A DNA stretch of 49,211 nt from Candidatus Eisenbergiella merdigallinarum. Its GTDB lineage: Bacteria > Bacillota > Clostridia > Lachnospirales > Lachnospiraceae. The position numbers were made by a program, and so were the translations under genes. Below are positions 23,507 to 32,265 of the stretch, in pieces (within the stretch, counting starts at the first letter, position 1; each line of letters opens with the position of its first letter). Location of the stretch: positions 1-49,211 of the forward strand of contig DWXE01000023.1 of assembly GCA_019119355.1 (NCBI GenBank), read 5' to 3'. Below the pieces are notes generated by a model. The model searched no databases. It was not told the DNA's origin and saw nothing but the letters and a program-made list of their open reading frames with translations.

Positions 23507-24577
23507 TTATCCGTTCATTTTCGCCAGTTTTGCCGCCTGGTCCGCCGCGGTCAGATGATCGATCAGCTCCTGGATATCTCCGTCCATAATGGCGTCGATC
23601 TTATACAGCGTCAGCTTGATCCTGTGATCCGTCACCCTGCCCTGCGGGAAGTTATACGTCCGGATCTTTTCGGAACGGTCTCCGGTTCCCACCTGGCTCC
23701 TCCTCAGCTGCGCTTCCTCGTCGTGGCGCTTCTGCTCCTCCAGGTCGTACAGCTTCGCCCGCAGCACCTTCAGCGCCTTGTCCTTGTTTTTGAGCTGGCT
23801 CTTCTCATCCTGACAGGAAATCACGATTCCCGTGGGCAGATGGGTCAGCCGCACCGCGGAATCCGTGGTATTGACGCACTGCCCGCCGTTTCCGGAAGCC
23901 CGGAACACGTCGAACTTACAGTCGTTCATATCGATTTCCACATCGAAATCCTCCACCTCGGGCATGATGGCCACCGTGATGGTGGACGTATGGATCCGCC
24001 CTCCGCTCTCCGTTTCCGGCACCCGCTGTACCCGGTGCACGCCGCTTTCATATTTCAGCCTGGACCAGGCCCCCTGTCCGGAAATCATAAAGCTGACGAA
24101 CTTCATGCCGCCGATCCCGATTTCCTCCAGATCCATGGTCTCCACCTTCCACCGCTGCCGCTCCGCGTAACGGACGTACATGCGATAGATTTCCGCAGCG
24201 AACAGCGCGGCCTCGTCTCCGCCCGCCCCGGCGCGGATCTCCACGATAACGTTCTTCTCATCGTTGGGGTCTTTGGGCAGCAGCAGGATCTTCAGATCCT
24301 GTTCCAGCTCCTGCGTGCGCTCCCTGGCCGCGGTCAGCTCTTCCTTGAGCATGGCCCGCATCTCTTCGTCGTTCTCTTCTTCCAGCATGGACAGGCTGTC
24401 CTGCACATCCTGCACGCACTTCTTATATTCCCGGTAAGCTTCCACGATAGGGGTCAGATCGCTCTGCTCCTTCATCAGCTTCCGGAACCGCTCCTGGTTT
24501 TCCGTCACGTTGGGCTCGTTGAGCTCCCCCATGATCTCTTCGAAGCGGATCAGCAAATCTTCCAGTTTATCGAACAT
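23507..24577 (-). CDS. prfA: Peptide chain release factor 1
   Basis: A 356-aa factor that recognises UAA and UAG and triggers peptide release. The GGQ loop is intact ([19 protein letters not shown]). The codon-reading tripeptide appears as PET in [15 protein letters not shown], as expected for RF1 and not RF2. The start is MFDKLEDLL at 24577, two bases after the prmC stop, and GGAG is about 12 bases upstream. The Gln of GGQ is normally methylated by PrmC, encoded just upstream, which explains the pairing. Confidence 0.96.
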   Translation of the reverse strand: MFDKLEDLLIRFEEIMGELNEPNVTENQERFRKLMKEQSDLTPIVEAYREYKKCVQDVQDSLSMLEEENDEEMRAMLKEELTAARERTQELEQDLKILLLPKDPNDEKNVIVEIRAGAGGDEAALFAAEIYRMYVRYAERQRWKVETMDLEEIGIGGMKFVSFMISGQGAWSRLKYESGVHRVQRVPETESGGRIHTSTITVAIMPEVEDFDVEIDMNDCKFDVFRASGNGGQCVNTTDSAVRLTHLPTGIVISCQDEKSQLKNKDKALKVLRAKLYDLEEQKRHDEEAQLRRSQVGTGDRSEKIRTYNFPQGRVTDHRIKLTLYKIDAIMDGDIQELIDHLTAADQAAKLAKMNG

Positions 24578-24578
24578 A

Positions 24579-25436
24579 TTATAATGAATCTCCATTCCGC
24601 AGGGAGGGAAGGATGCCGTAAACCACCCTGTCCTTTCCCGCATAATCCTTCACAGCCGTCACCTCTTCAAACCCGGCTTCCCGCATCAGCGCCGTCACCT
24701 CTTCCTTCTGGTCATATCCGATTTCCAGATAGAGGCGGCCTCCGCCGCACAGATAGTCCGGGCTTCTTCTGACGATTTCCCGATAGAAAAACAGCCCGTC
24801 CTCCCGTCCGTCCAGCGCCATCATGGGCTCGTGCAGCCGCACTTCCTCTTCCAGAGAGGCGATCACCTCCGTCCGGATATAGGGAGGGTTGGAGACGATG
24901 ATCTCGTACTTTCCCTCCACCTTCCCGAACAGATCGCTTTCCACAAAAACCGCAGCTTCCTCTCCCAGCGCACGCGCGTTGGCCCGGGCCAGCTCCAGGG
25001 CCCGGGGGGAGAGATCGGTTCCAACGCCTTCGCAGCCGTTGGAATAGTGCAGGAGGCTGAGCAAAATACAGCCGGAACCGGTGCACAGATCCAGGATCCG
25101 GAATCCGTCGTGCAGCTCCCGCATCACCTCTTCCACCAGGATTTCCGTATCCTGCCGGGGAATGAGAGCTTCCGGGCCGACCTGAAATTCCAGCCCCATG
25201 AACTCCTGCACGCCGGTGAGATGCTGGAGGGGAATCCGTTTGGCCCGCCGGGCCAGCAGCTCCCGGTAGCGTTCCTCTTTCTCCCGCTCCACCGGCCGGT
25301 CCCCATGTGCCAGAAGATCATGGCGCTTCGTGCCGCAGACGAATTCCAGAAGCAGCCGGGCGTCCAGGGCAGCTTCCCTCACGCCCGCCTCCTCAAGCTC
25401 CTTCTTTCCCGCTTCATAAATCCGGGCGTACGTCAT
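24579..25436 (-). CDS. prmC: Release-factor glutamine N5-methyltransferase
   Basis: A 285-aa SAM-dependent methyltransferase that modifies the GGQ glutamine of release factors. The N-terminal helical domain (about 1-75) is followed by [16 protein letters not shown], the SAM motif [15 protein letters not shown], the acidic [12 protein letters not shown] and the catalytic SNPPYI. The start [10 protein letters not shown] at 25436 follows GGGAGG by six bases and lies 23 bp inside the end of the DUF1385 gene, so it is translationally coupled. Order rpmE-DUF1385-prmC-prfA is a common Firmicutes arrangement. Confidence 0.95.
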   Translation of the reverse strand: MTYARIYEAGKKELEEAGVREAALDARLLLEFVCGTKRHDLLAHGDRPVEREKEERYRELLARRAKRIPLQHLTGVQEFMGLEFQVGPEALIPRQDTEILVEEVMRELHDGFRILDLCTGSGCILLSLLHYSNGCEGVGTDLSPRALELARANARALGEEAAVFVESDLFGKVEGKYEIIVSNPPYIRTEVIASLEEEVRLHEPMMALDGREDGLFFYREIVRRSPDYLCGGGRLYLEIGYDQKEEVTALMREAGFEEVTAVKDYAGKDRVVYGILPSLRNGDSL

Positions 25437-26412
25437 CCTGATCCTCCCATGCGTCCGCGGCATAGCCGAAGTTTTCCGTCAGATACGCTTTCCAGTCGAT
25501 CACCGCTTCCACGGAGGCGATGGCCACCTCGATCATGGAATCGTCCGGCTCCCTGGTGGTCAGCCGCTGCAGCCACATCCCCGGCGCGGAGATGGCGCGG
25601 ATCAGCAGATTGTCGCTGCGCCCCGCCAGGCGGATGATCTCATAGGAAACGCCGGCGATCACCGGCACCAGCGCCAGCCGCAAAACCAGCCGCAGGGCGG
25701 GATTGTCCACCCGGATGAACATGAACAGAATGACGCTGACCACCATGACGAACAAAAGGAAGCTGGTGCCGCAGCGTTTGTGCAGCCTGGAACTCTTGCG
25801 CACGTTCTTCACGGTGAGCTCCCTGCCCCGTTCGATGCAGTTGATACATTTATGCTCCGCGCCGTGATACATATACACGCGCCGGATATCCTTCATGGCG
25901 GAGATGGCCGCCACATAGCCCACGAAAATCAGGATGCGCAAAAGCCCTTCGAAAATCGCCAGCAGGGACGCGTTCCTGACCCAGGACGCCAGCAGCAGGC
26001 TCAAAAAATAGGGCAGCGCGATGAAAATCGCCACCGCCATGACGATGGAAAAGGCCACCGTGGCCCCCATAACCAGCTTTTCCCCGCTGTCGCCCGCGAC
26101 CCGGTCGAATTTCCGATCCGCTTCGGATTCTTCTTTCCCGCTCTCCTCTTCCTCGAAAAAGCCTGCGGACCAGGTGAGGGTCTTCATGCCCAGCACCAGG
26201 GAATCCACGAAATTGAAAATCCCGCGCAGAAAGGGAATGCCGGAAACCTTTTTCGCCCCGCGGATCCCCTCATAGTCCTCCGCCATCACTTCGATCTGCC
26301 CGTCCGATTTGCGGACGGCCACCGCATATCTGTCTTTATTCTTCATCATAACGCCCTCCAGCACGGCCTGCCCGCCGATGCCGGAATAGCATTTTGTTTT
26401 CTTCCTCTTCAT
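25414..26412 (-). CDS. DUF1385-family membrane protein
   Basis: A 332-aa protein with the family signature GGQAVLEGVMMKNKD near the N-terminus. Several membrane helices follow (about 115-140, 150-170, 205-235 and 240-260). The central YMYHGAEHKCINCIERG and RCGTSFLLFVM segments have conserved His and Cys residues that may bind a metal. It is found with rpmE, prmC and prfA across Clostridia. Its biochemical role is not established, though the constant link to ribosome genes points to translation or membrane homeostasis. About 140 bp separate it from rpmE, with no clear terminator, so they probably share the rpmE promoter. Confidence 0.9.
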   Translation of the reverse strand: MKRKKTKCYSGIGGQAVLEGVMMKNKDRYAVAVRKSDGQIEVMAEDYEGIRGAKKVSGIPFLRGIFNFVDSLVLGMKTLTWSAGFFEEEESGKEESEADRKFDRVAGDSGEKLVMGATVAFSIVMAVAIFIALPYFLSLLLASWVRNASLLAIFEGLLRILIFVGYVAAISAMKDIRRVYMYHGAEHKCINCIERGRELTVKNVRKSSRLHKRCGTSFLLFVMVVSVILFMFIRVDNPALRLVLRLALVPVIAGVSYEIIRLAGRSDNLLIRAISAPGMWLQRLTTREPDDSMIEVAIASVEAVIDWKAYLTENFGYAADAWEDQDDVRPDL

Positions 26413-26551
26413 GATCCTTTTTCTCCGCGCAGGCTGATGCCAAATGCCTCAGCCGTTTCATCCAAAAAGAGCTGCCCCACGAACGCAGGCCCGGAAATCA
26501 AACTCCGGTGGCAAAAACTGCAGTTCGTGTGACAGCTCCTCTCTCACTTTC

Positions 26552-26758
26552 TTATTTGCTTTCCACGCCGTATTTCCTGTTGAACTTATCGATACGTCCG
26601 CGGGCCTGAGCAGCCTTCTGCTGGCCGGTGTAGAATGAATGGCACTTGGAGCAAACTTCCACGTGCAGTTCCGGTTTGGTGGAACCGGTCACAAACGTAT
26701 TGCCGCAGTTGCAGGTCACAGTGGCCTGATAGTAATTCGGATGGATTCCTTCTTTCAT
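26552..26758 (-). CDS. rpmE: Ribosomal protein bL31
   Basis: A 68-aa protein of the 50S subunit central protuberance. It starts [20 protein letters not shown] and has the four zinc-binding cysteines of the C+ form (CNC and CSKC), which identifies the zinc-dependent type. AGAGGTG precedes the ATG. The 95-nt leader between the promoter and start codon contains a GGGTC/GACCC hairpin. Confidence 0.97.
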   Translation of the reverse strand: MKEGIHPNYYQATVTCNCGNTFVTGSTKPELHVEVCSKCHSFYTGQQKAAQARGRIDKFNRKYGVESK

Positions 26759-26853
26759 CGCTTTTCACCTCTTCTATATCCCGTTTTCCAGTTTCAATTC
26801 GTTCTCATCCACAGGGTCCTTCGACCCGCTGTCCATATCCGCATATAAACAGC
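26759..26853 (-). promoter_or_regulatory. Leader of rpmE, possible bL31 autoregulatory RNA
   Basis: The mRNA leader is about 95 nt, long for such a small gene. It has a hairpin GGGTC-GAAG-GACCC around 26817-26830, flanked by further partial pairing. bL31 leaders are known RNA families in Firmicutes; the match to them is not verified. Confidence 0.4.
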
Positions 26854-26859
26854 TTATTC

Positions 26860-26888
26860 ATTGTAGCACAGCATTTTTCAGGATGCAA
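26860..26888 (-). promoter_or_regulatory. Promoter of the rpmE operon
   Basis: Minus strand TTGCAT (26883-26888), 17-bp spacer, TACAAT (26860-26865) with TG upstream. Confidence 0.7.
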
Positions 26889-26905
26889 GTAGTTTTTCAG
26901 TTTTC

Positions 26906-27811
26906 TCATTCCGGATCTCCCAGATCTCCCAGAACTGCCCGGCTCCCCAGCAGGATCGCCTTCGAATCCGCCCCGTGCCCGATCTGTGCGGTACGGGCCA
27001 CCGGCAGACCGCTGGGCGAAAGCTGCAACACCATCTCCTCCGCCGAAGGGCTCTCCCCTTCCCGCTCCATTTCGGTAAAGGTGCCCAGCAGCACGCCGGC
27101 CGCCTGCAAAAAAGCGCCCGTCTGGGCCAGCTGGCAGAGCATGGTCTCGATCATCGCCGATTTTCCGCTTCTGGCCTCCAGCACCAGGATTTTTCCCCGC
27201 AGATCCGGCCAGTAGGGCGTGCCCGCCAGCTTCAGCAGGCACCGGAGATTTCCGCCGACCGTCTCCCCCTCCATCCGGACGCCCCGCAGCATCCTGCATT
27301 CCGGGGCGAAAAGGGATCTGTCGCCTCCCAGCGCCGATTCCAGGAAACGGGATATCTGGATTTTCCCCATCTCCCCGCCCTGCACCAGGTTTCTCGCCTG
27401 CCAGAGGACCGAAGGCCGCCCCGCCCGGCTCAAAATCGCGCCCATGACGGCGGTGAGATCGCTGTATCCCCAGAAGATCGTACCGCTCTGCGCGATCTCC
27501 CCGAAATCCAGCCACGGCAGGACTCCGTTGGCCAGATTCCCTCCGGAGAGGTCGAACACGGCCCGCACCGAAGGATCCCGGTAAAATTCCATCAGCTCCC
27601 ACGCCCGATCCTGTGCTGGAGCGGTGCGGCTGCCCTTTCCGAACAGAAGGCGGCCGCATACCGGTACCAGCCCCGCATCCCGCAGAATCCGGCACAGCCT
27701 GCCGACTTCTTCCCGGCCCGATTCCGGCCGGGCGTCCGAGCAGGCCACAAGCCCCACCCGATCCCCCTTTTTCAGCCTGAAGATCTCACTTTCCTGCCAG
27801 AGAACCGCCAC
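26906..27811 (-). CDS. LD-carboxypeptidase, peptidase family S66
   Basis: A 301-aa cytosolic-type serine peptidase that removes the terminal D-alanine from murein tetrapeptides or acts on related peptide antibiotics (MccF-like). The nucleophile Ser is in FWGYSDLTAVMGAI. The other triad residues fit KILVLEAR (Glu) and QIGHGADSKA (His). The N-terminal GDRVGLVACSDARPE is typical of the family, and no signal peptide is present. The ATG at 27811 overlaps the GNAT gene by 26 bp. It is the last gene before the rpmE promoter. Confidence 0.88.
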   Translation of the reverse strand: MAVLWQESEIFRLKKGDRVGLVACSDARPESGREEVGRLCRILRDAGLVPVCGRLLFGKGSRTAPAQDRAWELMEFYRDPSVRAVFDLSGGNLANGVLPWLDFGEIAQSGTIFWGYSDLTAVMGAILSRAGRPSVLWQARNLVQGGEMGKIQISRFLESALGGDRSLFAPECRMLRGVRMEGETVGGNLRCLLKLAGTPYWPDLRGKILVLEARSGKSAMIETMLCQLAQTGAFLQAAGVLLGTFTEMEREGESPSAEEMVLQLSPSGLPVARTAQIGHGADSKAILLGSRAVLGDLGDPE

Positions 27812-28298
27812 GTCCGCCTTCCTCCTTCGCTCCGGATTCTTTTTCCGGCCCGCTCTTTTCCATGGCGAAATTCGTCAGCAAAATGCCATGGCGCTCCACC
27901 TGCTGCTCATAAACCGCGGCGTAGCCCCTCTTTTCGAAGAAGGGCCGCGCCGTGATGGATGCGTGTACGCGATATTTCGGAACCGGATTTCCGCTCTCCA
28001 GCTTATCGCAGAGAGCGGAAGCGATCCCCTTTCCCTGAAAATCCCGGTGGACATAGAGCCGGTCCAGGTAACCGTTTTCATCCATATCCGCAAAGCCCAC
28101 GATGGTTTCCCCGATCAGGGCAACCCGCGTATCGTGCTCCAGAAGAGAACGGTTCCAGGCTTCCCGGTCCGCCCTGCCGTCCGCCCATGCGTCCAGCTGC
28201 TCCGGCGCGTAATCCCGGGCATTGACCGCATGGACGGTATCATAAAACAGCTGCAAAATTTCGTCCAGATCCTCCGGCCGATAGCTTCTGATCGTCAT
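27786..28298 (-). CDS. GNAT-family N-acetyltransferase
   Basis: A 170-aa acetyltransferase. Acetyl-CoA-binding motif A is visible as LDRLYVHRDFQGKGIASAL (about residues 78-96). It starts MTIRSYRPEDLDEI and ends with a Gly/Glu-rich tail that overlaps the next gene. This subclass (with FYDTVHAVNARDY and QLDAWA) includes small-molecule and protein acetyltransferases; the acceptor is unknown. It lies 9 bp after the SCP2 gene in a compact array. Confidence 0.9.
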   Translation of the reverse strand: MTIRSYRPEDLDEILQLFYDTVHAVNARDYAPEQLDAWADGRADREAWNRSLLEHDTRVALIGETIVGFADMDENGYLDRLYVHRDFQGKGIASALCDKLESGNPVPKYRVHASITARPFFEKRGYAAVYEQQVERHGILLTNFAMEKSGPEKESGAKEEGGRGGSLAGK

Positions 28299-28307
28299 CC
28301 TGAGCTC

Positions 28308-28625
28308 CTACAGAAACCGTTTCAGCTCCAGCGCCTTGCCCAGGTCGCCTTCCACCCTGAGTTTCCCCATGGTGAAGAGCAGGACGGGATCCGCCTTCCT
28401 CTCCATGAGTTTCAAAAAGTTCGCGTCGCTGACGGTGATGGCCACATCCCTGTCGTTGTACGTATAGGGCTCGATGGACAGCTTCTTATCCTTCACTTCG
28501 ATATAAAAGGCGCCGGCCGCTTCTCCCGTCAGATTGATCTGGATGGCCAGTTTCCCCTCCACCCCGCTCACGTCCGTGGCGATAAAGCGATCCCTCACCA
28601 TGCTGAAAAATTCCTGATAGTTCAT
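28308..28625 (-). CDS. SCP2 sterol-binding-domain protein
   Basis: A 105-aa single-domain protein with the alpha/beta SCP2 pattern: KLAIQINLTGEAAGAFYIEV, then DRDVAITVSDANFLKLMERK and the C-terminal GKLRVEGDLGKALEL. SCP2 folds hold lipids or acyl chains in a hydrophobic pocket; bacterial single-domain members have no assigned substrate. GGAGGAG precedes the ATG, and the gene lies 16 bp after the HD gene. Confidence 0.85.
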   Translation of the reverse strand: MNYQEFFSMVRDRFIATDVSGVEGKLAIQINLTGEAAGAFYIEVKDKKLSIEPYTYNDRDVAITVSDANFLKLMERKADPVLLFTMGKLRVEGDLGKALELKRFL

Positions 28626-28641
28626 CTCTCTCCTCCTTCAC

Positions 28642-29229
28642 TCATCCCTTCCTGGCGCAGGGTTTCCCCACCAGCTCATAAATATCCCGCCCGGCCCGGG
28701 CTTCGAACTCCCCGCGAAGTTCCAGATTCTTTCTCCTTTTTTCCTCCGGATAGCTCCCGTAGCGCTCTCTGACATCCTCCATGCGAGCCTCCATATCCAC
28801 CACGCCGTCCGGCCCCGCCAGACAGTCACACAGCTGGATCAGGCGATCGTACTCGTCGTATTCCGTTTCGGCCAACACGTCCTTCAGTTCTTCCTGCTGC
28901 TTTGGCGAAATGTCGAACCTGCCCACATAGGTTTCCAGATCCGGGACGGAAAAGGAATGGGTCAGGCAGATTTTTGCCGCCTCATCGTAACCCAGTTCCT
29001 TCATATACCGGTAACCGTCGTACACGTGCCCCAGATGTTTGATACCGAATTTTCTGCCGATGTCGTGCAAAAGCCCCAGCGCATACGCCTTGGCAGGATC
29101 CATCCCGCAGGCTCCGGCGATCCTTTCCGCGCATGCCGCTGTCACCCGGCTGTGATCCGCCCAGGGGCCGGGATTGCACCCCCAGGCTTCCTCCAGAAGG
29201 CGTTCCGCCTCTTCCCTCTCCGGATACAT
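28642..29229 (-). CDS. HD-domain metal-dependent phosphohydrolase
   Basis: A 195-aa protein. The HD signature is complete: WADHSRVTAACAERI (first His), ALGLLHDIGRKFG (His-Asp), a further His in LTHSFSVPD, and a distal Asp in LIQLCDCLAG. The fold hydrolyses phosphomonoesters or nucleotides; no substrate can be read. It starts one base before the mannosidase stop, so translation is coupled. Confidence 0.88.
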   Translation of the reverse strand: MYPEREEAERLLEEAWGCNPGPWADHSRVTAACAERIAGACGMDPAKAYALGLLHDIGRKFGIKHLGHVYDGYRYMKELGYDEAAKICLTHSFSVPDLETYVGRFDISPKQQEELKDVLAETEYDEYDRLIQLCDCLAGPDGVVDMEARMEDVRERYGSYPEEKRRKNLELRGEFEARAGRDIYELVGKPCARKG

Positions 29230-29230
29230 C

Positions 29231-31945
29231 CTATCTCATCCCGACGGTCACGATCCCGTACTTTTTCACCGGGATTTCGTACCAGCCGTCGGCGCCCGCC
29301 TGCAGCGCGCCGCAGTCCTCTTCGATCACGTTGGAAAGATAGGCTTCCCTGGCATCCATCTTCGGGCAAAACCGCAGTACGGTATCCCTGCCGGACAGGT
29401 TCACGAAGCGGGCCATCCGGTCCGTTCCCTCCGCCTTCGCTTTCAGGTTGGAGAACATGATCCCTTCGCCGGCCCAGTCCAGCCAGGTCTTTTCCGCGGG
29501 CATCGTCCCCGCGTGCACGGAGGTCTGCCCCACAACGGCGGGCACCTGGAACTGATAGGCTCTGTGGTAAGCGCCGCTTTCCACCAGATCGCCGGTAAAG
29601 AAGGTCAGCTCATATTCCGCCGTCATATGGCGAAGCTGCTGAGAGAGCTCCGTGGGGAAGTAACCCCAGTCTCCCATCTCTCCCACGCTGCGCAGGATCG
29701 TCACCGCCACCGCGTTTTTCTCCTGCGGAAGGATCTCGTATTCATACAGGCCGATGTTGGCCACCAGAAGGCCGCCCTTTTCGTCGTTGAGCCCCACAAA
29801 GCACTGCTGATGCTCGCATTTGCTGGGGTTTTCCCAGAGGCTGCTGTGCTCGTTGGGACGCTTTACCGCTTCGAAGACCGCGTCCGCATAATGGCAGGTG
29901 CAGTCGATGCCCGTGGGCACGATCACGCGGATCCTGTGATCCCTGGCCGTGTTGTCGAACTCGGTCCGCATCCTGATGCTGCGGCTTCCCTTTTCCAGCG
30001 TCACGAAGGTGTGCAGGGCGATCTGCGTGGTCTCCGCGCTCCTGCGGCAGGTGCGCTTCATGAATTCCACGATGCCCTCCTGCTCCTCTTTGAGCTTTTC
30101 GTCCGCCGAAACCGGAACCGTCATGGTATTGACGATCTCGTAGACCGCTTCGAAGGGCAGGTCCTTCACCAGCTTCACTTCCGCCTTCCCTCCCCGGGTC
30201 AGGATGGCAGGATTGCCTTCCGGACAGAAGTAAATGTACTCGTTGCCGGCGTCCATCATATCCTCAAAATAGCAGAGGTTTTCATAGCTCTTTCCGGTTT
30301 CCTTATCCAGCACGTTCAGCGTGCCGTCCTCCTGAATGGCCACGGAAAGGAATTCGTTCTCCATCCGGTTCGCGCCACATACCAGGCTGCCCGTTTCCGT
30401 CTCCTGCTCCGGTGCCGGCACCAGCGCATATGCCCGATAGCCCATGGCGGGAACGTCCTTCGTAAAGACCGTTACCTTCGCCTGCCTCGCCATATAAGGC
30501 TGGCGGAACTTATCGCCGGGAAGGTCGTAGTCGAACCTTACGCCCGCATCTTCCACCTGCGCTTCCACCGGATTGCCCCCGGCGTCCACCACGCGCCAGG
30601 CGGGGAAGGGCCATGCCTTCATGTCACGGTGGCCGTCCCAGATCCATTTGTTGTAATCCCGCTTCACATCCAGAACTGCCGTTGCCGCGCCGGTCCGCAC
30701 TGTCCCGGTGGTGTTGAATACCACGAAGGGAACCGCGTCTTCCCCGTATTTCTCAAACGCCGACGTATCGATGCGGTCGGTCAGGAAGGAAGCGGAATCC
30801 TCGATGACGGTTTTCGCCACTTCCGTGCTCCGGTCGAACCGGACTTCCATCTCCTTGTTGACCTGATCCACGCTGCAGCCGCAGATGCTGTCGTGAGGAT
30901 GGTTCTGCATCAGGATCTTCCAGGCGTACTGCAGCCTGTCGTGAGGGTACGCCCTTCCTTCCTCCAGAGCCATAACCGCCAGAGGCTCCGCCATGCGCTC
31001 CAGGGAAACCTCGTTGATCCGGTTCAGCCTCTTGAGATAAATGTGGGCGGAGCAGGTATTCACCAGCGTATACCAGCCGTTGGTCTCCTGGCTGATCAGC
31101 TCCCCTTTCACCGTGGAGAGCTGCGTCTCCACCGATTCCTTCACGCTTTTGATATAATCCTCGAAGTTGGAATGTTTGAATTCGATATCGGGATAGAGCC
31201 TGCGCGCCGTCTCGATGGCAGCGGAAAGGTCCTTCTGCACCGGCTGATGATCGCAGCCGTTCATGAACAGCAGCTCATCCGTAGCGGCGAACGCTTCCGC
31301 CTTCTCCAGCCGTTCGTCCCAGTACGCCTTCGCCTCCGCCTCGTCCACCGGGATCTCCATTCCGTTGTTGTACCAGTTGGCGAACAGAATGCCCAGCAGC
31401 GCGGAGCCGTCGGGAGATTCCCACATCATCTCGGAATAGGCCGACTCGTACTGGCCGCCCTCCTTCAGCTCGTTGTTAAAACCGACGGGCTTCACGCCTC
31501 GCCCGAAGGCCACGGCCTCCATGCCCGCCTGCTTCAGAATCTGGGGCATCTGGCCGGCGTTTCCGAACGCGTCCGGGAAATACCCTACCTTCGTCAGGTT
31601 TCCGTACCGCTTTGACTCCCGGATTCCCGTCTGCAGATTGCGCACGTTGGATTCCCCGCTGGTCAGGAATTCATCCTGAAGGATGTAGAACGGCCCTACG
31701 CGGAAACGCCCTTCCTTCGTATACTTCTCCACCACTTCCCGTTTCTCCGGACAGATCTCCAGATAGTCGTCCAGCACGATAGTCTGGCCGTCCAGATGGA
31801 ACGTCTGAAAATCCGGATCCTTTTCGAACAGCTCCATATTGTCGTCGATCAGATCCAGCAGCTTCATCTTATGCCGTTCCAGCGGCATGTACCACTCCCT
31901 GTCCCAGTGAGAATGCGAAATGATGTGTACCGTTTTTTTCTTCAT
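29231..31945 (-). CDS. Alpha-mannosidase, glycoside hydrolase family 38 (MngB-like)
   Basis: A 904-aa cytosolic exo-glycosidase that releases alpha-linked mannose, probably from imported or phosphorylated oligosaccharides. Zinc ligands appear in ISHSHWDREWY (about residue 9-19), and the nucleophile Asp in YFPDAFGNAGQMPQIL. NHPHDSICGCSVDQV contains the third metal-binding His. The mid and C-terminal parts are the expected beta-sandwich domains. The start at 31945 (MKKKTVHII) is set by GGAGG five bases upstream. The leader carries an inserted hairpin element at 31958-32082 that duplicated this ribosome binding site. Confidence 0.93.
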   Translation of the reverse strand: MKKKTVHIISHSHWDREWYMPLERHKMKLLDLIDDNMELFEKDPDFQTFHLDGQTIVLDDYLEICPEKREVVEKYTKEGRFRVGPFYILQDEFLTSGESNVRNLQTGIRESKRYGNLTKVGYFPDAFGNAGQMPQILKQAGMEAVAFGRGVKPVGFNNELKEGGQYESAYSEMMWESPDGSALLGILFANWYNNGMEIPVDEAEAKAYWDERLEKAEAFAATDELLFMNGCDHQPVQKDLSAAIETARRLYPDIEFKHSNFEDYIKSVKESVETQLSTVKGELISQETNGWYTLVNTCSAHIYLKRLNRINEVSLERMAEPLAVMALEEGRAYPHDRLQYAWKILMQNHPHDSICGCSVDQVNKEMEVRFDRSTEVAKTVIEDSASFLTDRIDTSAFEKYGEDAVPFVVFNTTGTVRTGAATAVLDVKRDYNKWIWDGHRDMKAWPFPAWRVVDAGGNPVEAQVEDAGVRFDYDLPGDKFRQPYMARQAKVTVFTKDVPAMGYRAYALVPAPEQETETGSLVCGANRMENEFLSVAIQEDGTLNVLDKETGKSYENLCYFEDMMDAGNEYIYFCPEGNPAILTRGGKAEVKLVKDLPFEAVYEIVNTMTVPVSADEKLKEEQEGIVEFMKRTCRRSAETTQIALHTFVTLEKGSRSIRMRTEFDNTARDHRIRVIVPTGIDCTCHYADAVFEAVKRPNEHSSLWENPSKCEHQQCFVGLNDEKGGLLVANIGLYEYEILPQEKNAVAVTILRSVGEMGDWGYFPTELSQQLRHMTAEYELTFFTGDLVESGAYHRAYQFQVPAVVGQTSVHAGTMPAEKTWLDWAGEGIMFSNLKAKAEGTDRMARFVNLSGRDTVLRFCPKMDAREAYLSNVIEEDCGALQAGADGWYEIPVKKYGIVTVGMR

Positions 31946-31957
31946 CTTTTCCTCCAT

Positions 31958-32082
31958 TCCGAAGCGCTTTTGCGCTGAGGAGCGCGCGCCAAATCTCAAA
32001 TTTGGCGCTGCGATTCACGGATTTGTGACGCTTCGGCACAAATCCTGAGTGAAAAATAAGCCATCGGGCTTATTTTTCACTC
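31958..32082 (-). mobile_element. MITE-like three-hairpin element inserted at the mannosidase ribosome binding site
   Basis: About 125 bp, flanked by the direct repeat TTTCCTCCAT (31948-31957 and 32083-32092), which reads ATGGAGGAAA on the coding strand. It contains several hairpins: a 16-bp stem GAGTGAAAAATAAGCC with its complement (32047-32082), GGATTTGTG/CACAAATCC (32018-32044), GCCAAAT/ATTTGGC (31988-32006) and AGCGC/GCGCT near the right end. The duplication can be read as a target-site duplication, with the caveat that GGAGG is also a common Shine-Dalgarno sequence. Confidence 0.6.
32015..32080 (-). CDS. Possible 21-codon upstream ORF created by the inserted element
   Basis: From a GTG at 32080, five bases after the first ATGGAGGAAA copy, a frame runs MKNKPDGLFFTQDLCRSV and ends at the TGA at 32015. 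It lies wholly inside the inserted hairpin element. It may be a translated leader or simply by-product sequence; no evidence of a functional peptide. Confidence 0.3.
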   Translation of the reverse strand: MKNKPDGLFFTQDLCRSVTNP

Positions 32083-32170
32083 TTTCCTCCATTTTGATAT
32101 TGATATCGTTATCTGGATACGCATGCCTTTCTGCTTCCATCTTCTCTTATTTTCGTCAAAAAAGCAATAC

Positions 32171-32216
32171 CCAAAAAGCGGCGGCGTCGCGGGGAACTTC
32201 CCGCGATGCCGCCGCA
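32171..32216 (-). terminator. Terminator after ilvE
   Basis: A 16-bp GC-rich stem (GCGGCGGCGTCGCGGG with a complementary arm, one wobble) begins at 32178, with a T run on the minus strand after it. It lies about 50 bp past the ilvE stop. Confidence 0.85.
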
Positions 32217-32265
32217 GTCCGAAAATACCGGTCCGTATCTCCGGGAAGGGTTCAACGCGATTAGA

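Noticed and set aside
29174..31615. An 813-codon open frame on the plus strand
   Set aside because: It is the complement of the GH38 mannosidase and the start of the HD gene; the composition is His/Arg/Gly-rich and unlike a protein.
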